Assembly: GCA_003221985.1 (NCBI GenBank)
Contig: QHUQ01000155.1
Coordinates: forward strand, 1 to 14,902
Direction: 5' to 3'
Origin: Gemmatimonadota bacterium
GTDB taxonomy: Bacteria; Gemmatimonadota; Gemmatimonadetes; Gemmatimonadales; GWC2-71-9
Length of the DNA: 14,902 bases
Below the pieces are notes generated by a model, which worked only from the letters and a program-made list of their open reading frames with translations, searched no databases and was not told the DNA's origin. Below, piece by piece: positions 7,396 to 14,189 of the stretch (its first letter is position 1; the number at the start of each line of letters is the position of its first letter). Position numbers and translations under genes: made by a program.

Positions 7396-7553
7396 GACAC
7401 GAAGCGTGGCGCGCCGGCGAGGATCCGGCGTGCGAACAGAATGATCGCGCCCGCATACAGCAGGTGGATCGCGCCGCTGGGTACGTGCGCGACGAACAGC
7501 AGCAGGAGCCACACGAGCAGCATCACGACAGCGGTGAGTAGTGTGAGATTCAG
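7392..7553 (-). CDS. Small two-TM membrane protein, translationally coupled to the cupin
   Basis: A short frame of about 53 codons. It reads as two hydrophobic segments, LTLLTAVVMLLVWLLLLFVA and AIHLLYAGAIILFARRIL, joined by HVPSG and ending in a basic tail (AGAPRFVS). This pattern, including the G-x-I-H turn and the closing Arg residues, resembles the lmo0937/DUF5670 group of tiny membrane proteins; that link is from memory and tentative. The TGA overlaps the cupin ATG by 4 nt. No ATG or GTG is available at the natural N-terminus. A CTG at 7553 lies 9 nt after AAAGG (7563-7567) and about 22 nt after the predicted transcription start. The first ATG is at 7523, giving 43 residues that cut into the first membrane segment. 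Function unknown; the start is uncertain. Confidence 0.58.
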   Translation of the reverse strand: MNLTLLTAVVMLLVWLLLLFVAHVPSGAIHLLYAGAIILFARRILAGAPRFVS

Positions 7554-7562
7554 GGCGATTGA

Positions 7563-7567
7563 CCTTT
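7563..7567 (-). promoter_or_regulatory. Ribosome binding site AAAGG deciding a CTG start
   Basis: On the minus strand AAAGG is followed by a 9-base spacer and then CTG (7553). No ATG, GTG or TTG lies at a suitable distance in an open frame, so this site is the main argument for CTG initiation of the small membrane protein. Confidence 0.5.
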
Positions 7568-7581
7568 AGGGCACCGCACAT

Positions 7582-7610
7582 ATTGTAGTACGCAGGGACG
7601 GGGAGATCAA
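7582..7610 (-). promoter_or_regulatory. Sigma70-type promoter for the small membrane protein-cupin operon
   Basis: On the minus strand TTGATC (7610-7605) and TACAAT (7587-7582) are separated by exactly 17 bases. They match the consensus boxes at 4 of 6 and 5 of 6 positions. Transcription would start near 7575, just before the AAAGG site at 7567. The local drop in GC supports the call. The rest of the gap to the antiporter stop (7611-7767) holds only a small CCCCA-CGA-TGGGG hairpin at 7666-7678 and no open frame I believe. Confidence 0.7.
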
Positions 7611-7767
7611 ACTATTGAGCCAACAAGCTCGATTGCGGACCCGGATACCGCGGCCCATGTCATGCCCCCACGATGGGGAAGACAGAATTCGTGGTGAGGG
7701 ACCCATCATTACTTTCGGGCTTCAATAACCCTCTCCGTTCCTGTCGTAATCGGTCGGCCGGCCCATG

Positions 7768-8970
7768 TTATGTGGTCCCGGCCGATCGTTTTTTGCGGAC
7801 CGTCTGCCAGAAGTACGCCGGGGCCCGCAGCGGCTGTCCCTTCACTACGAATCCGATGACCAGCACCAGGGCCCAGACGCCGTACGCGACCATGATCTCG
7901 GCGCGCAGCTGGGGCAAGGTGAACTGCACCGCCCACAGCACCAGCAGCGCCGTCGCGTCCAGCCAGTCGAACTCCATGTTCGCGAGCAACAACACCCCCA
8001 ACATCGTTTGCAGCAGCGTCAACGCGAGCTCGTTGCGTTGGGCGATATCGAAGGTGAAATCGGACCACACACCGTAATGGTGCAGATGGGAAAAGCCGTA
8101 CACGATGGGGATCATCGCGGCGAGAATGGTCCACTGGTTGATGTTGCTCGAGACGATGTTCATCAACGCCATCGGCGCGCGCGTCACGCGGCGCGCCCAG
8201 CTGAACGTGGACACGAACTCGGGAAACTCCGAGAGAAACGGCGCGACCCACTGCACGAGGAAGAACTGGCTGATGCCGAGCGTCGCGGCGACGGCGATCA
8301 TCGAATTGACAAAGGGATGGGCGGTGACGTACAGCATCGCGCCCCCCACGGCGAACAGGCCCGCGATGGCAGCCTTCTGCCGCCAGCCGCGCTGGCGATA
8401 GGCCCAGCGCGACACCGCCGGCGCGTCGGTGAGCGATTCCGGCTCGCGTGGAGCATTCCGCATCAGGATCCACAGGTACCCGAGATACAACGCGACGAGG
8501 ACCACGGCGTCGACCGCGCCGATGCGCTGGCGCCACAGTACCACCAGGAAGTAGAGCAGCGGCGGCACGAGCCCCATGACTTCGACCGCATGCTCCGGCT
8601 CGAGGGTGATGGGCGGCAAGGTCTTGCGGCCGGGGTACCGGCCGGCCGCGGCGAATACGAAGTAGATCATCGGCCACCCCAAACCGAGCAGCAGCCGGAT
8701 CGCTCCCGTGAGGTTGGCGATGGCGAGATGGGCGCGCTCGGGATTCCGTCCCGCTTCCCACGCGATCACCGCTTCGACCGCGAACTCGGGCAGCGTCTGC
8801 AGCCACGCCAGGATCGCGAGCGCGAGCCCCTGAGAGATGAGGAACTGCGCCGCTTCCGCGCCCCAGGCGACGAGAAACGCGGACAGCAGCATGCCGGGGA
8901 AGGTCCACAGTGCCGCGAGGGCGGAGCCTCCCGCCTGTGTCGCTGACGCGAGTAGCTTTAGGAATCGCAC
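7768..8970 (-). CDS. CaCA-superfamily cation (Na+/Ca2+-type) antiporter
   Basis: A 400-residue integral membrane protein with about ten hydrophobic helices in two halves. Each half has a related alpha-repeat: [15 protein letters not shown] with LAIANLTG (Pro61, Glu62, Asn86), and [15 protein letters not shown] with [13 protein letters not shown] (Pro250, Glu251, Asn271, Asn276). In the Ca2+/cation antiporter superfamily the paired Glu and Asn residues of the inverted repeats bind the cation. A hydrophilic loop (about 172-198) separates the halves. It probably exchanges Ca2+ or a monovalent cation against Na+ or H+ across the inner membrane; the ion is not decided by the sequence. The start used is GTG at 8970, with no strong ribosome binding site; ATG at 8892 (Met27) is an alternative. 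The C-terminus is basic and cytoplasmic. Confidence 0.84.
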   Translation of the reverse strand: MRFLKLLASATQAGGSALAALWTFPGMLLSAFLVAWGAEAAQFLISQGLALAILAWLQTLPEFAVEAVIAWEAGRNPERAHLAIANLTGAIRLLLGLGWPMIYFVFAAAGRYPGRKTLPPITLEPEHAVEVMGLVPPLLYFLVVLWRQRIGAVDAVVLVALYLGYLWILMRNAPREPESLTDAPAVSRWAYRQRGWRQKAAIAGLFAVGGAMLYVTAHPFVNSMIAVAATLGISQFFLVQWVAPFLSEFPEFVSTFSWARRVTRAPMALMNIVSSNINQWTILAAMIPIVYGFSHLHHYGVWSDFTFDIAQRNELALTLLQTMLGVLLLANMEFDWLDATALLVLWAVQFTLPQLRAEIMVAYGVWALVLVIGFVVKGQPLRAPAYFWQTVRKKRSAGTT

Positions 8971-8987
8971 GGGGGTCCAAACTTACC

Positions 8988-9626
8988 ATGGCACGAGACA
9001 AGATGAAGTCCGCGAGTCTCCACAGCTTCCACGAATCGCACAGCGAGCCCACCGCGGTGCGCAGTCCCTTTCAGACGCTCGTGCACGAGATCCTCGAGCA
9101 GCTGGGCGAAGATCCGCGGCGGGAGGGGCTGCGGCAGACGCCCGCCCGGGTCGAGGCGTCGCTGAAATGGCTCACGCGCGGGTACGGCCTGGTCGTCGAG
9201 GATGTGATTGGGGACGCGCTGTTCGAGGAAAAGCACGAGAGCATGATCTGCGTGCGCGACATCGAGATCTACTCGATGTGCGAGCACCACATGCTGCCGT
9301 TTTTCGGAAAGGCGCACGTCGCCTACCTCCCCAACGGCAAGATCGTCGGACTGTCGAAGATCCCGCGGGTCGTCGAGGTCTTCGCGCGCCGGCTCCAGGT
9401 GCAGGAACGGCTCACCGATCAGGTCGCCGAAGCGCTGTGCCGGGTGCTGAAGCCGCTGGGCGTCGGTGTGGTGATCGAGGCCTATCACCTCTGCATGATG
9501 ATGCGGGGGGTCGAGAAGCAGAACTCGAAGACGGTGACGTCCGCCCTGCGGGGCGCGTTCCGCGACGACGGCAAGACCCGCGATGAATTCCTGCGGCTCG
9601 TCCACGGAGGCGCCGGGCTGCCTTGA
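8988..9626 (+). CDS. folE: GTP cyclohydrolase I
   Basis: A 212-residue enzyme converting GTP to 7,8-dihydroneopterin triphosphate, the first step towards tetrahydrofolate and other pterins, in the cytoplasm. Family signatures are complete. [18 protein letters not shown] carries the zinc ligand Cys98 and His100/His101. [19 protein letters not shown] and HLCMMMRGV (Cys169, the second Cys ligand) follow, then [13 protein letters not shown]. The N-terminal [21 protein letters not shown] helix is also typical. The length is normal for the decameric type I enzyme. The start at 8988 is chosen over the ATG at 9003; the ribosome binding site is weak (GGGGG at 8971-8975). Its start is only 17 bases from the divergent antiporter start, so the two promoters must reach into each other's coding sequence. 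Its TGA overlaps the TTG start of the SDR gene. Confidence 0.96.
   Translation: MARDKMKSASLHSFHESHSEPTAVRSPFQTLVHEILEQLGEDPRREGLRQTPARVEASLKWLTRGYGLVVEDVIGDALFEEKHESMICVRDIEIYSMCEHHMLPFFGKAHVAYLPNGKIVGLSKIPRVVEVFARRLQVQERLTDQVAEALCRVLKPLGVGVVIEAYHLCMMMRGVEKQNSKTVTSALRGAFRDDGKTRDEFLRLVHGGAGLP
9606..9610 (+). promoter_or_regulatory. GGAGG ribosome binding site inside folE for the TTG-started SDR gene
   Basis: GGAGG lies in the last codons of folE, 12 bases before TTG at 9623. No ATG precedes the Rossmann TGASRGIG motif in this frame, so the site supports TTG as the start. Confidence 0.6.
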
Positions 9627-10321
9627 AGATCGCGCTCGTGACGGGCGCGTCGCGCGGCATCGGCCTCGCGGTGGCTGACGCGTTGTACGCCGGTGGCATG
9701 CACGTGGTGCGCCTGGCACGCAGCCTGGTGGACCGATCGGCGGACCGGCGCAACGACGTACGCTGCGATCTCACGGATCAGAGGGACGCCGAGCGTGCGA
9801 TCGCCCGCGTCATCACCGTCGTCGGGCTCCCCGATATCATCGTCAACAACGCCGGGATGTTTTTCATCAAGTCCCTCGCCGAGACGACGTACGACGATTT
9901 CACGACGACCCTCACGACGAATCTCACGTCGGCGTTTCTGGTCGCCCACGCCCTGGTGCCCAAGATGGTACAGCGTGGCAGCGGGCATCTCGTCACGATC
10001 GGCTCGATCTCGGACTACATCGGCTTCTCGGGCTCGACGGCGTACGCCGCCAGCAAGTTCGGCCTGCGCGGCATGCACGAAGTGATCCGGCAGGAGACCG
10101 CCAAGAGCGGCGTGCGCACCACGCTCATCTCGCCGGGTCCCGTCGACACCGACATCTGGGATGCCGTCGACCCCGATTCCAAACCGGGGTTCACCAAGCG
10201 CAAAGACATGATGCGTGCCGAGGATATCGCCGCCGCGGTCGTGTACGCGGTGACGCAACCCGACCACGTAGCCGTCACGGAAATTCGTCTGTTGCCAAGC
10301 GTCTACACGCCGAGGGGATGA
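9623..10321 (+). CDS. Classical short-chain dehydrogenase/reductase (SDR)
   Basis: A 232-residue cytoplasmic oxidoreductase. Nucleotide-binding TGASRGIG (7-14) is followed by NNAG (75-78), Ser128 in IGSISD, and the catalytic YAASK (Tyr141, Lys145) at the standard spacing. An [11 protein letters not shown] segment after that is typical of substrate and cofactor closure. CDLTD supplies the adenine-side Asp. Arg residues after the second strand (RLARS) suggest NADP(H), which is inference. It begins with TTG overlapping the folE stop by 4 nt and ends overlapping the next gene by ATGA. The pairing with folE makes a pterin-related reductase (FolM- or sepiapterin-reductase-like) plausible, but the residues do not decide it; a general YdfG-like alcohol or serine dehydrogenase is equally possible. 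Confidence 0.88.
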   Translation: MKIALVTGASRGIGLAVADALYAGGMHVVRLARSLVDRSADRRNDVRCDLTDQRDAERAIARVITVVGLPDIIVNNAGMFFIKSLAETTYDDFTTTLTTNLTSAFLVAHALVPKMVQRGSGHLVTIGSISDYIGFSGSTAYAASKFGLRGMHEVIRQETAKSGVRTTLISPGPVDTDIWDAVDPDSKPGFTKRKDMMRAEDIAAAVVYAVTQPDHVAVTEIRLLPSVYTPRG

Positions 10322-11499
10322 TGCTGCTGCTCTTGGCCTTCCTGCAGACGGTTCCGCAACTGCCTGATAGCTCCGGATGGGGCGTGCATGTGCTGGCGAT
10401 CGCGCGCAGCCCCGATAGCGCGATCTGGGTGGGCACGTATGGTCAGGGGATCTTCGTGTTACGGAGGGGAGTGGGGAGTGGGGAGTGGGAGCGGATCCGG
10501 TCGTCCTCGGACACCGCGGCACATGCGATCTCGTGGGATTTCGTGCATGCGTTCGGCTTCGGACCGCGCGGCGAGATCTGGTACGGCACGGTCGGCAACG
10601 GCTGGGGGCTCTCGACCGACGGGGGCAAGACGTGGAGGAACTGGGAATTCGGGCAGCTTGGCCCGGAATGGCAGTACGTGACGCCGAACGGAATCATCAC
10701 GCGCGGGGACACGACCTACATCGGAACGGCGGACGGCATCAAGTTGACGTGGGACGACGGGCAGACGTGGCGCGTGATTACGGATTCGATTGGGGCAACG
10801 ACGGCGAAGGATTCGGTGTGGGGGATGATTCAGAATCAGTACGTAAAGTGGATTGAGGTGGCACAGGGCGACCTGATTTCCATAGGTCACGTTCGCGGCA
10901 TGGCTAAGTCTTCCGACGGTGGACGCACGTGGCAGAGCTACTCGGCGCCGTACATATCTGAATGGTCGTCCACTCGAGACTTCCATATTCGTTTTGACGC
11001 AGCCCCGCACGTCACTGGACTGATTCAACGACCCCGCCACACCTGGTTCCGCCGCCCCATCGCGCTCACCGATCAGCCCTACATCGACCAGACCTATCGT
11101 TTCGGCTCGACGATGGGCGGCAACTTCCAGCCGCACCAAGGCGTCGAGTTCAACAACGCCGACGGCACGCCGGTGCACGCCATACCTCTATTCCGTCTAT
11201 TACCACAATTCCAAGCTGCTGGTGCAGGTGGGCCAGCGCGTGAAAGCGGGCGACGTCATTGCCCTCGTCGGCAACACGGGCCGGGCGACGAACGACCACC
11301 TGCACCTCGAGGTCCATGCCTCACCGTTCGACTCGACGCGCCTGATCGTCGATCCCGACGTGCGCTATCCGCCGTACAATACGAACCCGGAGCTGTGGAT
11401 CGATCCGCTCCCCGGCACGGGGATGATCGCGGGGCAGGTGTGGGATTCGGCCGGCCAGCCGGTCTACCAGGCACGCATCTACGGCCTCGTGAAGCCTGA
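10318..11499 (+). CDS. Exported Asp-box beta-propeller protein with M23 peptidase start, frame broken near 11182
   Basis: The frame starts at ATG 10318 (or 10321), overlapping the SDR stop. [14 protein letters not shown] is a short export signal. Residues 20-230 form a partial beta-propeller with Asp-box repeats LSTDGGKTW, LTWDDGQTW and KSSDGGRTW plus strands such as IWVGTYGQGIFVL and TTYIGTADGIKL. From about 255 an M23 metallopeptidase domain begins; PHQGVEFNNADGTPVHA carries the first zinc motif (His273 with Glu277 in place of the usual Asp). After Ala288 the frame turns into Pro/Arg/Gly-rich text up to 11499, which is out-of-frame reading. The true continuation is the frame at 11183-11698. 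Functional coding is therefore only 10318 to about 11181. The intact protein would be an envelope peptidase cutting peptidoglycan cross-links. Confidence 0.75.
   Translation: MMLLLLAFLQTVPQLPDSSGWGVHVLAIARSPDSAIWVGTYGQGIFVLRRGVGSGEWERIRSSSDTAAHAISWDFVHAFGFGPRGEIWYGTVGNGWGLSTDGGKTWRNWEFGQLGPEWQYVTPNGIITRGDTTYIGTADGIKLTWDDGQTWRVITDSIGATTAKDSVWGMIQNQYVKWIEVAQGDLISIGHVRGMAKSSDGGRTWQSYSAPYISEWSSTRDFHIRFDAAPHVTGLIQRPRHTWFRRPIALTDQPYIDQTYRFGSTMGGNFQPHQGVEFNNADGTPVHAIPLFRLLPQFQAAGAGGPARESGRRHCPRRQHGPGDERPPAPRGPCLTVRLDAPDRRSRRALSAVQYEPGAVDRSAPRHGDDRGAGVGFGRPAGLPGTHLRPREA
10466..10489 (+). repeat. GGGGAGT heptad tandem repeat, potential G-quadruplex
   Basis: Three perfect copies of GGGGAGT are followed by GGG, giving four G-runs separated by AGT loops on the coding strand. 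It lies inside the propeller gene and encodes GVGSGE (51-56) between a strand ending FVLRR and the following WERI. It satisfies the usual G3+N1-7 rule for quadruplex formation. It reads as an inserted or expanded low-complexity block tolerated in a surface loop. Confidence 0.75.
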
Positions 11500-11698
11500 G
11501 CCGAACGAGACGCCGTTCTCGTTCATCGAGACGTACGGCCCGCGCAATCACTCCGATCCCGTCTATCACGAGCACTTCGGCATCTCCGACGTGCCACCCG
11601 GCGAGTACGTGCTCGGCGTCGACATCGGGGGGAAGCGCGTGTTTCGCCGCGTGAAGGTAGACGCTGGGAAGCTCACGTGGGTGGAGTTCAGGCCCTAG
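11183..11698 (+). pseudogene. C-terminal remainder of the broken M23 peptidase gene
   Basis: This frame continues the M23 domain: YSVYYHNSKLLVQVGQRVKAG holds the middle catalytic His, and ATNDHLHLEVHA the HxH zinc ligands. After it comes a small Ig-like or carboxypeptidase-regulatory-like domain (MIAGQVWDSAGQPVYQARIYG through GKRVFRRVKVDAGKLTW). It has no signal peptide or start of its own at the natural border; the first listed start, 11222, lies inside the domain. The first zinc motif (11134) and HxH (11297) are about 54 codons apart, whereas the LytM family usually has about 80. So roughly 25-30 codons of the central beta strands are missing and the frame is shifted. Deletion in the genome or an assembly error are both possible. 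Confidence 0.72.
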
Positions 11699-12327
11699 TG
11701 CACATCGAGCTGACGGAGATGCTCCGCTGCCCCGAGCCGCACCGCGAGGAAATGCTGGTGCTCTCGACGGGGGAAGTGAAAGACCGCATGGTCCGCTCGG
11801 GCCTGGTGGGCTGTCCCGTGTGCCACAAGGAGTATCCGATCGCGCGGGGCATTGTGAACTTCCGCCGCAACAAGGAACGCGTGTCGAAGGATTCCTCCGG
11901 CCCGCGCCCCGCGTACACGCCGCCCTCCCCCCTGCCGTCGGCCGATGCGGTGAAGCTCCAGGCGCTCCTCGAACTGTCGGGGCCGGGCGGCTACGTGGTG
12001 CTGGTGGGCTCGGCCGTGCGCCAGGCGGCGCGGCTCAGTGCGCTCATGGAAGGGATCCACTTCGTCGGGATCAACGCCCCCACCGAAATGGAGGAGCAGC
12101 CGAGCCTCTCGTTGCTGTATGCGAACGAGAAGGTGCCGCTGCGCACGGCCATTGCGCGCGGCGTCGTGGTCGGCGCCGATCTCGCGACGTCGCCCTGGCT
12201 CGTCGAGGCGCATCGCGTGCTGCTGCGCGGCCGCCGCTTTGTCGTGGAAAACGAAGAGCCCGAACTTCCGATCGGGCTCGTCAAGCTGGCGGCGGAAAAC
12301 GGGTTGTGGGTAGGAGAGAAGCGGTGA
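11698..12327 (+). CDS. Trm112-like zinc-ribbon protein with C-terminal domain of unknown function
   Basis: A 209-residue protein starting with GTG that shares one base with the preceding TAG stop (TAGTG); ATG 11719 would cut into the first motif. The N-terminal 55 residues are a Trm112-like zinc ribbon: LRCPEPH (Cys11, His15) and GCPVCHKEYPIARGIVNF (Cys39, Cys42), the ending typical of the family. Trm112 proteins usually support methyltransferases. After a Pro/Ser-rich linker (about 73-88) a second domain begins ALLELSGPGGYVVLVGSA and continues HFVGINAP. This looks like a nucleotide- or SAM-type Rossmann fragment, but without a recognisable catalytic motif. It may be a degenerate methyltransferase-like partner domain; that is inference. 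It is the last gene of the folE operon. Confidence 0.75.
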   Translation: MHIELTEMLRCPEPHREEMLVLSTGEVKDRMVRSGLVGCPVCHKEYPIARGIVNFRRNKERVSKDSSGPRPAYTPPSPLPSADAVKLQALLELSGPGGYVVLVGSAVRQAARLSALMEGIHFVGINAPTEMEEQPSLSLLYANEKVPLRTAIARGVVVGADLATSPWLVEAHRVLLRGRRFVVENEEPELPIGLVKLAAENGLWVGEKR

Positions 12328-12335
12328 GCAGTGCA

Positions 12336-12363
12336 GTAGGGGCGCAGCATGCTGCGCCCCTAC
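12336..12363. terminator. Perfect 28-bp palindrome at the second convergent junction
   Basis: Arms 12336-12349 and 12350-12363 are exact reverse complements (GTAGGGGCGCAGCA and TGCTGCGCCCCTAC), with no spacer. It lies 8 bases after the Trm112-like gene stop and contains the TAG stop (minus strand) of the acyl-CoA synthetase in its right arm. It would form a strong GC-rich stem in both transcripts and is a likely bidirectional transcript end. The absence of a U-tract argues against a simple intrinsic terminator. It may also be a REP-like dispersed palindrome. Confidence 0.75.
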
Positions 12364-14189
12364 CCCGTTGACTCGATGCTCGCGGCCATCGCGTCGCCCG
12401 CCGCATACGCCGCATCGATCACGTCCTTGTACCGCTTCTCGACGACCCGCCGCTTCACCTTCAGCGTCGGCGTCAGCTCGCCCGACTCGATCGTGAAATC
12501 GTTCTCCAGCAGTACGACCTTCTTCGGCGTCTCGAACTTGGCGAGCTCGCGGAGCGTGCTCATCACCTCGCGCTCGACCTTGGCCTGTACATCCGGCAGC
12601 TGAATCAGCTCGGCGCGCGTGCCGTACGTCAGGTTGCGCTCCCGCGCCCAGCGCTCGAGGTTGTCGAAGTTCGGCACCACGAGCACGATCGGGAACTTGC
12701 GGCGATCGCCGTACAGCACGGCGTTGGCGACGAACTTGTTGCGCTTGACCATGCCCTCGATCGGCTGCGGCGCGATGTACTTCCCGCCGGCCGTCTTGAT
12801 CAGCTCCTTCTTGCGGTCCGTGATCTTGAGGTAGCCGTCGGAGTCCAGCTCGCCGATGTCGCCCGTGTGCAGCCAGCCCTCGGCATCGATCGTTTCCTTT
12901 GTGGCGTCTGGCAGCTTGTAGTAGCCCTGCATGATGTTCGGGCCGCGCGCCAGGATCTCGCCGTCCTGGGCGATCTTGAGCTCGACGCCCGGGATCGCAC
13001 GGCCCACGGTGCCGAGCTTGATGCGATCGAGCGGGTTGAGCGTCAGCACGGGCGATGACTCGGTGAGCCCGTATCCCTCGATGATGGGCAGTCCGGCGCT
13101 GTAGAAGAACTTCGCGATGTCGGCCGAGAGCGGTGCAGCGCCGGAGACGAAGAAACGGATGCGCCCGCCGGTGCGCGCCTGCAGCTTCGCGAACACCAGG
13201 CGGTCGGCGACCTTCTTCTTGATGGCCAGCCCACCGGGAATCGGCAGTCCGGCGAGCGACAACGTTGCCCATTGCTCGCCGGTGCGCTTCGCCCAGAAAA
13301 AAATCGTCCGCTTGATCGCGCTCCCCGACAGTGCGTTCTCGAGCACGCGGGCATACACCTTTTCGTAGAGCCGTGGCACCGACAGCACGACGGTCGGCTT
13401 CACTTCGCCGAGATTCGTGGCGACCGTGTCGAACGACTCGGCGAAGTTGATGATCACGCCCGCCTGGAACAGCGTGTAATCCACCATCCGCTCGTAGCTG
13501 TGCGACAGCGGCAGCATCGAGAGGCACTCGTCGCCAATGCCGATGGGAATCATCTGGAGCACGGCCTGGACGTTGGACCAGATATTGTGATGCGACAGCA
13601 TCACGCCTTTGGGGTCGCCGGTCGTGCCTGATGTATAGATGAGCGTCGCGAGGTCGTCCGGCTGCGCGGTCAGCGCTTCCTGCTTCCATTGCGGGTGCCT
13701 GGGTACGGCAGCGCGGCCCTTGGCCTCGAGGTCGGCGAAGGAGAGCACGCCCGGTCGTTGTGCGGCCGCGGCGCCGTCGAACACGATGACGTGCTTCAGC
13801 CGCGACAGGTTGCCCTTGACCTCCAGCACTTTGTTCACCTGCGAGACTGTCGAGCAGAAGACGGCGACGGCTTCCGAATCGTTGAGGATGTACTCGGTCT
13901 GCTTCGCGGGGAGCGTGGGATAGATCGGGACGTCGGTGGCCCGCGCGCACAAGCACGCATAATCCGAGAGCGACCACTCGGGTCGATTCTCGGAGAGGAT
14001 CGCGACCTTGTCGCCTGGCTTGATCCCAAGCTCTCGCAGGCCGAGGGAGATCGCCTGCACGCGCTCGAGCGCATCGCGGTGCGTAATCGAAACCCAGGCG
14101 CCACCGACCTTGGACCGGAAGGCCGCCGGCAGGCCGGCGTGCCGGTCGACCGTCGTAAAGAAGAGCTGCGTGAGCGTCCCTCGCTTCAT
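12360..14189 (-). CDS. Long-chain fatty-acid-CoA ligase, FadD15-like AMP-forming synthetase
   Basis: A 609-residue adenylate-forming enzyme activating long-chain fatty acids to acyl-CoA via acyl-AMP, at the inner face of the membrane. The ATP-binding P-loop is YTSGTTGDPKG (185-195). GYGLTE (Glu377) follows, then GWLHTGD (Asp444) and the hinge ITDRKKELIKTAGGKYIAP (Asp458, Arg459, Lys460). The N-terminus has ILSENRPEWSLSDYACLCA and DVPIYPTLP, typical of the FadD15/AMP-dependent long-chain group. The size is usual for that group. The ATG at 14189 overlaps the stop of the upstream lipoprotein gene by ATGA, so the two are coupled. The stop codon lies in the 12336-12363 palindrome. Chain-length preference cannot be read; a complex-lipid role rather than beta-oxidation is possible. 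Confidence 0.93.
   Translation of the reverse strand: MKRGTLTQLFFTTVDRHAGLPAAFRSKVGGAWVSITHRDALERVQAISLGLRELGIKPGDKVAILSENRPEWSLSDYACLCARATDVPIYPTLPAKQTEYILNDSEAVAVFCSTVSQVNKVLEVKGNLSRLKHVIVFDGAAAAQRPGVLSFADLEAKGRAAVPRHPQWKQEALTAQPDDLATLIYTSGTTGDPKGVMLSHHNIWSNVQAVLQMIPIGIGDECLSMLPLSHSYERMVDYTLFQAGVIINFAESFDTVATNLGEVKPTVVLSVPRLYEKVYARVLENALSGSAIKRTIFFWAKRTGEQWATLSLAGLPIPGGLAIKKKVADRLVFAKLQARTGGRIRFFVSGAAPLSADIAKFFYSAGLPIIEGYGLTESSPVLTLNPLDRIKLGTVGRAIPGVELKIAQDGEILARGPNIMQGYYKLPDATKETIDAEGWLHTGDIGELDSDGYLKITDRKKELIKTAGGKYIAPQPIEGMVKRNKFVANAVLYGDRRKFPIVLVVPNFDNLERWARERNLTYGTRAELIQLPDVQAKVEREVMSTLRELAKFETPKKVVLLENDFTIESGELTPTLKVKRRVVEKRYKDVIDAAYAAGDAMAASIESTG

Noticed and set aside
7396..7581. 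N-terminal extension of the cupin to a Met at 7581.
   Set aside because: The ATG lies at the edge of the predicted -10 box, the added residues are Arg-rich and unlike a cupin, and another frame there encodes a convincing membrane protein.
7666..7678. Small CCCCA-CGA-TGGGG hairpin between the cupin promoter and the antiporter stop, considered as a terminator.
   Set aside because: The stem is only 5 bp with no T-tract on either strand, too weak to call.
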